Positions 53,048 to 61,686 of a stretch of DNA of 64,000 nucleotides are shown here, piece by piece. Under the pieces are notes generated by a model. It saw nothing but the letters and a program-made list of their open reading frames with translations, was not told the DNA's origin and did no database searches. Source of the stretch: Micavibrio sp. UBA6212 (GTDB taxonomy: Bacteria; Pseudomonadota; Alphaproteobacteria; Micavibrionales; Micavibrionaceae); contig DISK01000005.1 in NCBI GenBank assembly GCA_002421905.1, positions 94,434-158,433 on the forward strand, in the 5' to 3' direction. The first letter of the stretch is position 1, and every line of letters starts with the position of its first letter. The translations under genes and the position numbers were made by a program.

Positions 53048-53917
53048 TCAGGATGGATCTTTATGGAGGCCCCTGAATTTATGCGCTGGGTATGACCCCA
53101 TAACCTGAAGATCCTTGGCAAAGAAGTTAAGCTCCTCAAAAGCCAGTCCCAAAGATCTGTCATCAATTGACCCCAGAACCTCGGCATAAAATCGCGCGAC
53201 ATTAAATTGGGGATCAATATAACTTTCCAGCTTGGTCATTTGCACCCCGTTGGTCGCAAAACCGCCCAAGGCCTTATAAAGTGCTGCCGGAATGTTACGA
53301 ACTTCAAAAAAGAAACTGGTTAAAATAGCGCCAGAATCTTTGACTGGACGTTCCATATCGCGCGAAAACACCAGAAAGCGTGTCGTATTGTTCGGGATAT
53401 CCTGTATCCCTTCACGCAACACATCGAGATCATAAATCTCGGCAGCCAGTTTTGAAGCAATGGCACACTGGCTTTTATCTTTCCACTGGGCAACATCTGC
53501 TGCGGCGCCAGCCGTATCGGCATGGACATGGGGGATCAGGCCCAGCTCTTTAATAACTTTGCGGCATTGGGGGAGGGCATGGGTGTGGCTGTGCACATCC
53601 TTGAGGTCGGAGAGTTGAGCCCCTTTGACTGCCAGCAAACACATTGAGACGGGTTGGAAATGCTCCCCGACAATGAACATTTTCTTCTGGGGTAACAAAT
53701 GGTGAACATCGGCAACCCGACCGGCCAGTGAGTTATCAACGGCAATCATGGCCAGATCAACCGTTCCGTTTTCCAAGGCCAGAAAGGCATCTTCAAAGGT
53801 AGTGCAGGGAAAAGTTTCCATTTGTGGAAACATGGAACGGCAGGACATATCGGAAAATGCTCCGAACGTTCCTTGGAAGGCTATTTTTCCTGTCCGTGTG
53901 GCATAATCTTGCGTCAT
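53048..53917 (-). CDS. pheA: Prephenate dehydratase
   Basis: A 289-residue enzyme forming phenylpyruvate. KIAFQGTFGAFSDMSC is the start of the catalytic domain, the TTRF catalytic motif is in IPNNTTRFLVFSR, and an ACT regulatory domain (about 190-275) has PAALYKALGGFATNGVQMTKLES for phenylalanine feedback. GGAG is upstream. The DNS motif VDNSLAGRV matches alphaproteobacterial relatives. It is divergent from the cytochrome c gene, an arrangement common in this class. Confidence 0.94.
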   Translation of the reverse strand: MTQDYATRTGKIAFQGTFGAFSDMSCRSMFPQMETFPCTTFEDAFLALENGTVDLAMIAVDNSLAGRVADVHHLLPQKKMFIVGEHFQPVSMCLLAVKGAQLSDLKDVHSHTHALPQCRKVIKELGLIPHVHADTAGAAADVAQWKDKSQCAIASKLAAEIYDLDVLREGIQDIPNNTTRFLVFSRDMERPVKDSGAILTSFFFEVRNIPAALYKALGGFATNGVQMTKLESYIDPQFNVARFYAEVLGSIDDRSLGLAFEELNFFAKDLQVMGSYPAHKFRGLHKDPS

Positions 53918-54038
53918 TTTGTCCCAAATCTCCGAAAAAACAATCTTTTACCTATGATATACTATGCTATAGTGCCCGCGTTGTGGGGACACAATAGAGA
54001 ATTCTTAATAATGACAAAGAAATAAAGAAGGTTTTGCA

Positions 54039-54599
54039 ATGAATATGAGATCCAATGTTGCCTTGTCCGCCTTGATTTGCGCAGGGATTGTCGCATGGTT
54101 GTCCGGTTTTGTATCCCGTCAGTTGGTCAATCCTGTGGAAATCAGCCAAGATGCCGTCACGATCGAAGTCGCGGCAGCCGCACCGGCAGGAGAAACCGCA
54201 AGTGCAGGAGCGCCGGAGGAATCTGTTCTGGCCATGATTGAAACCGCCGATGTTGCGCGGGGCGAAAAAGTTGTCAAAGCCTGTGTGGCTTGCCACACTT
54301 TAGATAAAGGTGGAAAAAATGGCATCGGGCCAAACCTGTACGGAATTGTCGGACGGAAGAAACAATCCCATGAGGGTTTTGCGTATTCCGGCAAGTTGAC
54401 CACAAATGGCGGGGATGTCTGGACATATAAAGAGATCGATCAGTTTATCACCAAGCCAAAAACCTATGCGCCTGGTACCAAAATGACTTATGCCGGTTTG
54501 AAAAAAACGTCTGATCGTGCTGCAGTTCTTGCCTATTTGAGAACATTGGCGGATGCACCGGCTCCTTTACCCACTGCAGAAGAAATAGCAGCCGAATAA
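54039..54599 (+). CDS. Membrane-anchored c-type cytochrome
   Basis: A 186-residue protein. A membrane helix at about 8-28, an Ala/Glu linker and a class I cytochrome c domain with the haem motif CVACH, the axial Met in PGTKMTYAG, and the conserved IGPNLYGIVGRKK. It resembles the CycM-type cytochromes that carry electrons to terminal oxidase. GAAGG precedes the ATG. Confidence 0.94.
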   Translation: MNMRSNVALSALICAGIVAWLSGFVSRQLVNPVEISQDAVTIEVAAAAPAGETASAGAPEESVLAMIETADVARGEKVVKACVACHTLDKGGKNGIGPNLYGIVGRKKQSHEGFAYSGKLTTNGGDVWTYKEIDQFITKPKTYAPGTKMTYAGLKKTSDRAAVLAYLRTLADAPAPLPTAEEIAAE

Positions 54600-54630
54600 G
54601 CTGAAGAGCTTCAAATAAGAATTTCTACAG

Positions 54631-54657
54631 AAAAGCCCCCGCCTTTGGGGGCTTTTG
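54631..54657 (+). terminator. Rho-independent terminator after the cytochrome c gene
   Basis: AAAAGCCCCC-GCCTTT-GGGGGCTTTT is a perfect stem with flanking A and T runs. It separates the cytochrome gene from panD. Confidence 0.88.
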
Positions 54658-54717
54658 ATTTGCAACTCTGTTGCCTTTTGTCTAAAAATCCCACTATGAA
54701 ACATAAAGGGACATTCC

Positions 54718-55077
54718 ATGTTACTAACCGTTTTACAAGCCAAACTGCACCGCGCAACAGTCACGCAGGCTGACCTCAATTATGAAGGGTCGATTACGGT
54801 TGATGCCGATCTGCTGGATCAGGCAGCTATCAGAGTACATCAACAAGTGGATGTTCTGGATATCACCAACGGCGCACGCCTGACCACCTATGCCATTGCC
54901 GGAGAGCGTGGATCGGGTGTTATCGGGATTAACGGTGCGGCTGCCCATCTGGTTAAGACAGGCGATCTGGTTATTATTTGTGCCTACGCCCAGATGACAG
55001 AAGAAGAAGCGGATGACCATACGCCACGCGTATTGCTCCTTGATAAGAGCAACAAGGTTTGCGGACTCAGCAAATAG
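54718..55077 (+). CDS. panD: Aspartate 1-decarboxylase
   Basis: A 119-residue proenzyme, self-cleaved at the Gly-Ser in NYEGSITVD to form the pyruvoyl group that makes beta-alanine for CoA. LLTVLQAKLHRATVT, ITNGARLTTYAI and GERGSGVIGINGAAAHL are diagnostic. Length is normal. The weak site before the next small gene lies 30 nt after the stop. Confidence 0.96.
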   Translation: MLLTVLQAKLHRATVTQADLNYEGSITVDADLLDQAAIRVHQQVDVLDITNGARLTTYAIAGERGSGVIGINGAAAHLVKTGDLVIICAYAQMTEEEADDHTPRVLLLDKSNKVCGLSK

Positions 55078-55106
55078 AGATAGGGTACCATGCCGCTTAT
55101 CGAAAA

Positions 55107-55358
55107 ATGAGCATCAGGGATGTTCTTTACAAAATCAGAAAATTTTCATATAAGAGCATTATGAGAAATACATATAATAATAGCGTCTCTGGCGACTTGA
55201 ATATAATCGAGAAATTTTCCTTGGCCGTGAATTCGGCCGCAGGAGTGTATCATCTGACAATGACGCAGCCGCGCATGATCGGTGTTGCCGTCGGAGTTCT
55301 TGTGCTGGGCGCAACGGCTTATGGCTATCTTGCAAAGCGCAGTCGCACAATCGGTTAG
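55107..55358 (+). CDS. Unknown small membrane protein
   Basis: An 83-residue protein beginning MSIRDVLYKIRKF with a basic N-terminus, a polar middle and a C-terminal hydrophobic helix (MIGVAVGVLVLGATAYGYL). No family is recognised; a C-terminal anchor is likely. The start is uncertain, as a later ATG is also possible. Its stop shares bases with the convergent unknown gene. Confidence 0.5.
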   Translation: MSIRDVLYKIRKFSYKSIMRNTYNNSVSGDLNIIEKFSLAVNSAAGVYHLTMTQPRMIGVAVGVLVLGATAYGYLAKRSRTIG

Positions 55359-56026
55359 GGTTCAAACACCATTTGATAGATGGTTTTATCGCCTTCTTTC
55401 AGACTCATGACTTGTCTTGTCCTGATATCGTGCAATTTCTTTGACCAGAACTCCGTCCCTTTGCTTTCATCTCTCAGTAGAGATAAAACCGCAGCACCAC
55501 TTGTCAGGCTGCTGGATTGCGCGGACTCCTCAACCAGTTCAACCAGAGCATTCTGGATCATCAGCACGGAAGCCTTGAAGGCTTGCTCATCAAAGGAGCT
55601 CTTGGCAGAGAGTTTCTTATCTTCGAATAACCCTGTCATATCAAAGGTAAAATGGTCGGTCTGACAGGAAGAGAGGTCAAGACAGCGGAGCCGCTCTGCG
55701 ATCAGGATTGCGGCCGCTTTGGCAGTTTCCGGACGGGCGTCATGGCTGCAGATCCCCCATATGGTTGGGGGTTCTATGGATTCCCTGAATTTCCGGAAAA
55801 ATCCAGTTGGTGAGAGACAATGCTCGAATAATGCGGAGACAGCTTTGTCCGGAAATTTGAATTTTTCCGGTGTTTGTAGAAAATTTACCAAAGTGTCTAT
55901 CGCATGCGAGGCAAGAGAACCTTCTTTGGTTGTCTCCAAAAGATGGCGCAAGCGTCTTGGCGCTTCTGGATCACTATCAAAAGCAAGTCGTAAAATTGGA
56001 TTTATTTTATTTGAAGAAGAGAGCAT
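55355..56026 (-). CDS. Unknown soluble protein
   Basis: A 223-residue acidic protein without signal peptide or membrane helix. It has Arg/Leu-rich repeats (PRRLRHLLETTKEG) and a Cys-containing middle (WGICSHDARPE, LDLSSCQTDHF). I recognise no domain. It overlaps the end of the small membrane protein gene by 4 nt. Confidence 0.55.
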   Translation of the reverse strand: MLSSSNKINPILRLAFDSDPEAPRRLRHLLETTKEGSLASHAIDTLVNFLQTPEKFKFPDKAVSALFEHCLSPTGFFRKFRESIEPPTIWGICSHDARPETAKAAAILIAERLRCLDLSSCQTDHFTFDMTGLFEDKKLSAKSSFDEQAFKASVLMIQNALVELVEESAQSSSLTSGAAVLSLLRDESKGTEFWSKKLHDIRTRQVMSLKEGDKTIYQMVFEP

Positions 56027-56086
56027 TCTACACCTCTAAAATATTATGGCAATATAATAGATATTGGCTGCGGAGTACAAGAAAAA

Positions 56087-58327
56087 TCACTCTGCTCTTT
56101 CAACAAAAGAATCCATCAATCGTTTGGTTGAGCCATCGGCAAAGCGTATATCAAGCTTTGCCCCTGCCACATGGATCACCCGTCCTTCTCCAAACGTGGC
56201 ATGACGGATGCGATCCCCCATCGAAAAACCAGCCACAGACGGTTTTGAAAAAGAAGAAGCTACCGGAATAGGCGGAGGTGAAAAACTCTCCCGTCGCGGG
56301 GATGGATCAAAACCCGACGAATCCCAATGTTGAGATCTTCCCGGTTTATAAAGACCGGATTCGGACGCAGCCTCGACATGATCTTCGGGCAACTCATCGA
56401 CAAAACGGGAGGGCAGAGCAGTGACCCAGTTGCCATACATGCGCCGGTTGGCTGCAAAAGAAATGGTGGCACGTTTTCTGGCGCGGGTAATTCCGACATA
56501 AGCCAGACGGCGTTCTTCCTCTAATCCCTTCAGGCCATTTTCATCCATGGATCTTTGCGACGGAAATAATCCGTCTTCCCATCCGGGCAAATAGACTTGT
56601 TCGAATTCCAGCCCCTTGGCCCCGTGCAGAGTCATCAAGGACACATAGTCATCCAGCCCCGTTCCGGAATTCTGGGTTTCCATGACGAGGGCCACATGTT
56701 CAAGAAAGGCAGGAAGTGATTCAAACTCTTCCATCCCCGCAATCAATTCTTTAAGGTTCTCAACGCGGCCCTGTGCTTCCGGAGATTTGTCCGATTGCCA
56801 CATGGTCAGATACCCGGATTCATCCAAGATCTGTCCGGCCAGTTCAGTATGTGCCGTTGTCGAAAGCAGAGATCTCCAGCGGTCAAAATCGCTTAAAACC
56901 AACCCCAGAGAGGTTGCCGTCTTTCCTTTGAACTGTCCGGCGGCGATCATGCGTTGACCAGATTCAGTCATGCTCAATCCATTGGCACGCCCATATTCAT
57001 GGATAGTCTTGATACTGGTCGTTCCGATTCCGCGCTTGGGAACATTGATAATCCGCTCGAGCGCCAGATCATCTGCGGGTTGTACCACCACACGAAAATA
57101 AGCGAGCGCGTCCCTGATTTCCTGCCGTTCATAAAAACGCGGGCCCCCAAACACGCGGTAGGGAATTCCCATCTGGATAAAGCGTTCTTCAAATTCGCGC
57201 ATCTGGAATCCGGCACGAACCAGAACCGCCATTTTCCGCAGAGGAACTTTCTTCAGTTGCTGGGATTCAATATCCTCGGCAATAAAACGGGCCTCGGCTT
57301 CACCGTCCCAAAGACCTTGAACACGAAGCTTGTCGCCTTGTTCTCCATCACACCATAAAGTCTTTCCCAGACGCCCCTGATTGTTGGAAATCACGCCTCC
57401 GGCTGCCGCCAATATATGACCGGTCGAGCGGTAATTTTGTTCCAGCCGGATAATTTTTGCGCCCGGAAAATCTTTTTCAAACCGCAGGATATTTCCAACC
57501 TCGGCGCCGCGCCACCCGTAAATGGACTGGTCATCATCCCCGACACAGCAAATATTATTTGACCCCTGAGCCAGTAAGCGCAGCCACATATATTGCGCGA
57601 CGTTGGTATCTTGATATTCATCCACCATGATATATTTGAAGCGGCGATGATAATCGGCCAGAATTTGGGCGTGCTGTGGATTGCGCAAAATCCGGATGAT
57701 ATGCAATAGCAGATCACCGAAATCGCACGCATTGACATCCTTCAAACGGGATTGGTAATCCGTATAAATACCCTTCATCTGCCCGTGTACGACATCGCCA
57801 GCATCCTGCGCAGAAACATCATCAGGAGATAAAGCGCGATCTTTCCAACGATCAATCATCGCCATCACCATTTTGGGCGGATTTTTCTTGGGATCAATAT
57901 TGCGTGTTTCCATGATCTGTTTGATCAGCCGCAACGTGTCATCCGGATCAAGAATGGTAAAGGAAGAAGTCAGACCAACCAGATCGGCATGACGGCGCAA
58001 CATCCGCGCCGCCAGCGCGTGAAAAGTCCCGAGCGCCCACCCTTCAACCGGCATTCCGCCAAGCAGATGGGAAACACGTTCTTTCATCTCTGTTGCGGCC
58101 TTATTGGTAAAGGTTACCGCCAGAATTTGTGAAGGAAACGCACGCCCCGTCTGGATCAGATGGGCAAGGCGTGTGGTCAGAACGCGGGTCTTGCCTGTGC
58201 CTGCCCCAGCCAGAACCAGAACCGGCCCATCCAGTGCCTCAACGGCTTGCATCTGGGCATCATTGAGCCCTTGGAAATAGGGTGGCAAATCGGAGGTCGG
58301 AAAGGGAGTTTCTGGTGCGCTCATCAT
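56087..58327 (-). CDS. uvrD: UvrD/PcrA-type DNA helicase
   Basis: A 746-residue superfamily 1 helicase. LNDAQMQAVEALDGPVLVLAG plus GAGTGKTRVL is motif I, VDEYQDTN motif II, GDDDQSIYGWRGA motif III, and MTLHGAKGLEFEQV and YVGITRARKR motifs V-VI. A C-terminal domain (GDRIRHATFGEGRVIHVAGAK) is the PcrA Tudor-like extension. Several in-frame ATGs lie near the start and none has a good ribosome site; I used the one before MSAPETPF. Role: nucleotide-excision and mismatch repair. Confidence 0.95.
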   Translation of the reverse strand: MMSAPETPFPTSDLPPYFQGLNDAQMQAVEALDGPVLVLAGAGTGKTRVLTTRLAHLIQTGRAFPSQILAVTFTNKAATEMKERVSHLLGGMPVEGWALGTFHALAARMLRRHADLVGLTSSFTILDPDDTLRLIKQIMETRNIDPKKNPPKMVMAMIDRWKDRALSPDDVSAQDAGDVVHGQMKGIYTDYQSRLKDVNACDFGDLLLHIIRILRNPQHAQILADYHRRFKYIMVDEYQDTNVAQYMWLRLLAQGSNNICCVGDDDQSIYGWRGAEVGNILRFEKDFPGAKIIRLEQNYRSTGHILAAAGGVISNNQGRLGKTLWCDGEQGDKLRVQGLWDGEAEARFIAEDIESQQLKKVPLRKMAVLVRAGFQMREFEERFIQMGIPYRVFGGPRFYERQEIRDALAYFRVVVQPADDLALERIINVPKRGIGTTSIKTIHEYGRANGLSMTESGQRMIAAGQFKGKTATSLGLVLSDFDRWRSLLSTTAHTELAGQILDESGYLTMWQSDKSPEAQGRVENLKELIAGMEEFESLPAFLEHVALVMETQNSGTGLDDYVSLMTLHGAKGLEFEQVYLPGWEDGLFPSQRSMDENGLKGLEEERRLAYVGITRARKRATISFAANRRMYGNWVTALPSRFVDELPEDHVEAASESGLYKPGRSQHWDSSGFDPSPRRESFSPPPIPVASSFSKPSVAGFSMGDRIRHATFGEGRVIHVAGAKLDIRFADGSTKRLMDSFVERAE

Positions 58328-58457
58328 GCAGGAGAGAATAGGCATTTTCAGGTGAATTGCAATCATATGAGAAGGAAAAGCCATAAGAAAAGTGGGGGGA
58401 GACTTTCCCTTTGATACGTTTTAGGCTAAGTAAGTACACATCAACCACGAGGAAAAA

Positions 58458-59081
58458 ATGGTTCAAATCCGTAAAATTGCCCTGATGCTCCTGATGCTGC
58501 TGGCTTTGCCGTCTATGGCACAGGCAGCTCAACCCGTCGAAGTCCAGAAAGCAGAAGCCTATTTCGCGGGGCTGAAAACAGCGCAGGCCAGATTTGTCCA
58601 GACCTCGGCAGATGGACGTCAGATGCGTGGCTCATTCTACCTCTCGCGTCCGGGGAAACTGCGGTTTCAATATGACTCGCCCAATGACGATTTTGTCGTG
58701 GCAGACGGGCTGTTCATCTATTTTTATGATGCCCAGATGAAACAACAAACCAACGCGCCAATCTCCCAGACATTGGCAGATTTCCTGCTGCGCAAGGATT
58801 TGAAATTGAGCGGTGATCTGAATGTGACAAAAATCATGCGCTCTGCCGATTTGATCCAGATATATCTAACCCAAAAGGAGTCATCGGAATCAGGGACTTT
58901 GATCCTTGGTTTTAGTGAAGCTGCCAATGGCAATTTCGAACTGAAAAAATGGCGGATCATAGATTCGCTGGGGAATATCACCGAAACAGAACTGTTTAAT
59001 ATCAAAACAGGCATCAAATTCAAAAATTCGGCAGCTCTGTTCTCCTACCATGATCCGGAGCGCAAAGGCTTTAATAAATAG
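58458..59081 (+). CDS. lolA: Outer-membrane lipoprotein carrier LolA
   Basis: A 207-residue periplasmic protein. A signal peptide ends MAQAA, followed by the lipoprotein-binding fold with FVQTSADGRQMRGSFYLSRP and FQYDSPNDDFVVADG. GAGG precedes the ATG. It carries lipoproteins from LolCDE to the outer membrane. It is divergent from uvrD. Confidence 0.93.
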   Translation: MVQIRKIALMLLMLLALPSMAQAAQPVEVQKAEAYFAGLKTAQARFVQTSADGRQMRGSFYLSRPGKLRFQYDSPNDDFVVADGLFIYFYDAQMKQQTNAPISQTLADFLLRKDLKLSGDLNVTKIMRSADLIQIYLTQKESSESGTLILGFSEAANGNFELKKWRIIDSLGNITETELFNIKTGIKFKNSAALFSYHDPERKGFNK

Positions 59082-59086
59082 GATAG

Positions 59087-60328
59087 CTATTCCAAGCGCG
59101 ATTTTCGCTCAATCAGGTCGGTGACATTATCCGGATCGAGTGTATTTTGTAACTCCGGAGAAGAGATCATCCGTGTACTGGATTCAATTTGTCCGGCATC
59201 GGGTAACTCTTTCCCGCCGGTTGGAACTTGCAAATCCTTGAATTTACGCAAGGTCGGCAGAACGGAAGAATCGAGCGACCCCACAGCCTTGTTATAATTC
59301 TCCACCGAAGAAGTTAAGCTCCGCCCCAGTTTGCTCATATGGTCACCAAACACAGCCACACGGCGATAAAGTTCAGACCCAAGTGTTGCCACTGTTTTGG
59401 CCTCTTCGGCAATTTTTTGCTGTTGCCAGCCATACATCACAACACGCAACAGGCCCATGATGGTCGTGGGAGAGGCCAGAATAATATTGGCGCGTGAGGC
59501 TTCCTCCAGTAGAGATTGATCTTGAGATACCGCCAGAGAATAAAGGCTTTCAGACGGCAAGAACATCACAACAAATTCGGGCGAGTCAAATTGGCGCCAG
59601 TAATCTTTTTGGGACAGCGCTTTCAAATGATCCCGCACTTTTTGCCGGAAATGGATCAGGGAATTTTCCTGTTCTGCGGTTCCATTCTCGTCCATCATTT
59701 GCCAATACGGATCAAGCGGAGTTTTCACATCAATGACAATCTGGACACCATTAGGCAGTGTTACAATAAAATCCGGTTTTTGGGTGACCCCATCCGCAAT
59801 CACAGCCTTTTGCGTGGTGTAATGAATGCCCTCAACAAATCCAATCAGTTCAAAAGTCCGCTGTAACTGCATTTCACCCCACCGGCCTCGTGCAGTCGGG
59901 TTGCGCAGAACCTGAACCAGACTTTGGGTTTGTTCGCGTAAATAGCGTTGATCTTCGGAGAAATTTTTGAGCTGTGCCTCAAGCCCCGCACCGGCTTTGC
60001 CCAGAGTTTCGATTTTTAATTCCATATCCTTGAGGCTTTTTCCAATCGGATCAACCAGATCGGATATTGATTTTTGACGTCGTTCCAGATCAAAAGATCC
60101 TTCCATTTGCGCTTGTTTCAATTTTTCCTGAGCCAATTGTAAAAACTGGTCTTGTGATTTTCGTAAAGAATCCTGGGCCATCTCGTCAAAAACGCGGGTC
60201 ATTTGCTCTTCCGCCAGACGGGCGCGGGCAATTTTGGGCCACAGAACAGCAAACAGGATCAGCATTCCGCCGACAAATCCCAATACCAACGATAAAAGAT
60301 CAAGTGTAAATCCGATTGCCATAGCCAA
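59087..60328 (-). CDS. rmuC: RmuC-family DNA recombination protein
   Basis: A 413-residue protein with an N-terminal hydrophobic helix (residues 5-28), a coiled-coil region (about 35-150), and the nuclease-like domain with KPDFIVTLPNGVQIVIDVKT and the DVKTPLDPYW motif, ending in MGLLRVVMYGWQQQKIAE. The family limits inversion at repeats; the active site is of PD-(D/E)xK type. It ends 6 nt after lolA and is convergent with it. Confidence 0.93.
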   Translation of the reverse strand: MAMAIGFTLDLLSLVLGFVGGMLILFAVLWPKIARARLAEEQMTRVFDEMAQDSLRKSQDQFLQLAQEKLKQAQMEGSFDLERRQKSISDLVDPIGKSLKDMELKIETLGKAGAGLEAQLKNFSEDQRYLREQTQSLVQVLRNPTARGRWGEMQLQRTFELIGFVEGIHYTTQKAVIADGVTQKPDFIVTLPNGVQIVIDVKTPLDPYWQMMDENGTAEQENSLIHFRQKVRDHLKALSQKDYWRQFDSPEFVVMFLPSESLYSLAVSQDQSLLEEASRANIILASPTTIMGLLRVVMYGWQQQKIAEEAKTVATLGSELYRRVAVFGDHMSKLGRSLTSSVENYNKAVGSLDSSVLPTLRKFKDLQVPTGGKELPDAGQIESSTRMISSPELQNTLDPDNVTDLIERKSRLE

Positions 60329-60372
60329 ACCTTACCATTCCACAAACTTTCAAGCCATGTTAAACTATCTCT

Positions 60373-61065
60373 ATGAACACGCAAAATGGAAATGCCTTCC
60401 TCTATATTCTGATCGCCGTTATTTTATTCGGGGTTTTGACGTTCACCTTGTCAAAATCAGGGAATCAGGATGATTCGATCGACGAACTGGACACAGGAAG
60501 AACCAGCATTGCGGCTAATGAAATACTGGCCTATGCGACCTCTTCCTCCAACTCCATCACCCAGATGCAAGCGTCTTCTATCACTAATGACAAGCTGGAT
60601 TTTATGCTGCCCAGCGATACGGATTTTAATAATGATACAGCGCTTCGCCCGAATATGTACAAGGTCTTTCACCCAGCGGGCGGCGGGCTGAATTATAAGA
60701 CCCTGCCCAAGGTGGCTATCCAAGATGATGGGGCTGGACTCGATCCGGGCTATTATATAGGCCGCTTTAATTCTGTGGAATGGACACCCTCTGTCACGCC
60801 CGATATTTTGTTTGTTGCTTATGAGCTGACAAAGACTGTTTGTGAAAGTTTGAATACCAAGCTGGTAGGAGATTCGACAATTCCGGCAGTGACGGGAGCA
60901 ACATCAGAAAATTTATTCATTGATGACCAGTTACATAGCGGAACCAATGCAGACTTCAATATTTCAAATTGTGCTGCCTGTGAAGAAAAACCCGCTCTTT
61001 GTATCAGCGTATCTGATGGTATTGATGACAAATACGTCTTCTATTCTATCCTGGAAGCTGAATAG
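60373..61065 (+). CDS. Pilin-like single-pass membrane protein, paralogue C
   Basis: A 230-residue protein with the shortest N-lead (MNTQNGNA) and helix FLYILIAVILFGVLTFTLSK. It shares LFVAYELTKTVCESLNTKLVG with A and B at the same place and ends with a Cys-rich segment (SNCAACEEKPALC) and VFYSILEAE. No canonical prepilin site. It is convergent with engB, 4 nt apart, and divergent from rmuC. Its role is unknown. Confidence 0.6.
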   Translation: MNTQNGNAFLYILIAVILFGVLTFTLSKSGNQDDSIDELDTGRTSIAANEILAYATSSSNSITQMQASSITNDKLDFMLPSDTDFNNDTALRPNMYKVFHPAGGGLNYKTLPKVAIQDDGAGLDPGYYIGRFNSVEWTPSVTPDILFVAYELTKTVCESLNTKLVGDSTIPAVTGATSENLFIDDQLHSGTNADFNISNCAACEEKPALCISVSDGIDDKYVFYSILEAE

Positions 61066-61069
61066 TATT

Positions 61070-61684
61070 TCAGACCAGACCAAGGATCATGCGTTGCAGA
61101 TCTTCGATCCCTTGCTTTTTCCATGAGCTGACAGGAAAGCTTTCAGGAAAAGCCGCAGGGTGCTTGATCAGCTTTTCTTCGACTTGAGCTTTGGTGCTGT
61201 CCAGATCTGATTTCTTTGGCTCATCCGATTTGGTTAGAATAATGCGGTACGAAACAGCAGCCTGATCGAGCATATCCATCATCTCGATGTCATTGTCTTT
61301 AAGGCCATGACGACTGTCGATTAATAGAAAAACCACCCGCAAATTCGGGCGACCTTTCAGATAGTCGCGGAGCACCTGATTCCAGTTATTCTTGAGTTTC
61401 TTGGAGACTTTGGCATATCCGTAACCTGGCATATCCACCAGCCAGAAATGCTCACCGACTTCAAAGAAATTGAGCTGTTGGGTGCGTCCGGGTGTGTGGG
61501 ACACATGGGCAATTTTTCGCCCCATCAGCGCATTGATTAGCGATGACTTTCCTACATTGGATCTACCCGCAAAGGCAATTTCCGGAATTTGGCTCGGGGG
61601 CAACTGGTACAGATCAGCAATACCCAGACGAAAGTCGCAGGGGCCACCGAAAACCTTACGGATAATGGGGTCAGAGCTTGTCAA
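61070..61684 (-). CDS. engB: Ribosome-biogenesis GTPase EngB (YihA/YsxC)
   Basis: A 204-residue GTPase. G1 is AGRSNVGKSSLINAL, G3 VDMPGYGYA, and G4 LTKSDEPK. It is needed for large-subunit assembly. Its start is 2 nt from the yidC stop; engB after yidC is a conserved order. Confidence 0.96.
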   Translation of the reverse strand: MTSSDPIIRKVFGGPCDFRLGIADLYQLPPSQIPEIAFAGRSNVGKSSLINALMGRKIAHVSHTPGRTQQLNFFEVGEHFWLVDMPGYGYAKVSKKLKNNWNQVLRDYLKGRPNLRVVFLLIDSRHGLKDNDIEMMDMLDQAAVSYRIILTKSDEPKKSDLDSTKAQVEEKLIKHPAAFPESFPVSSWKKQGIEDLQRMILGLV

Positions 61685-61686
61685 AA

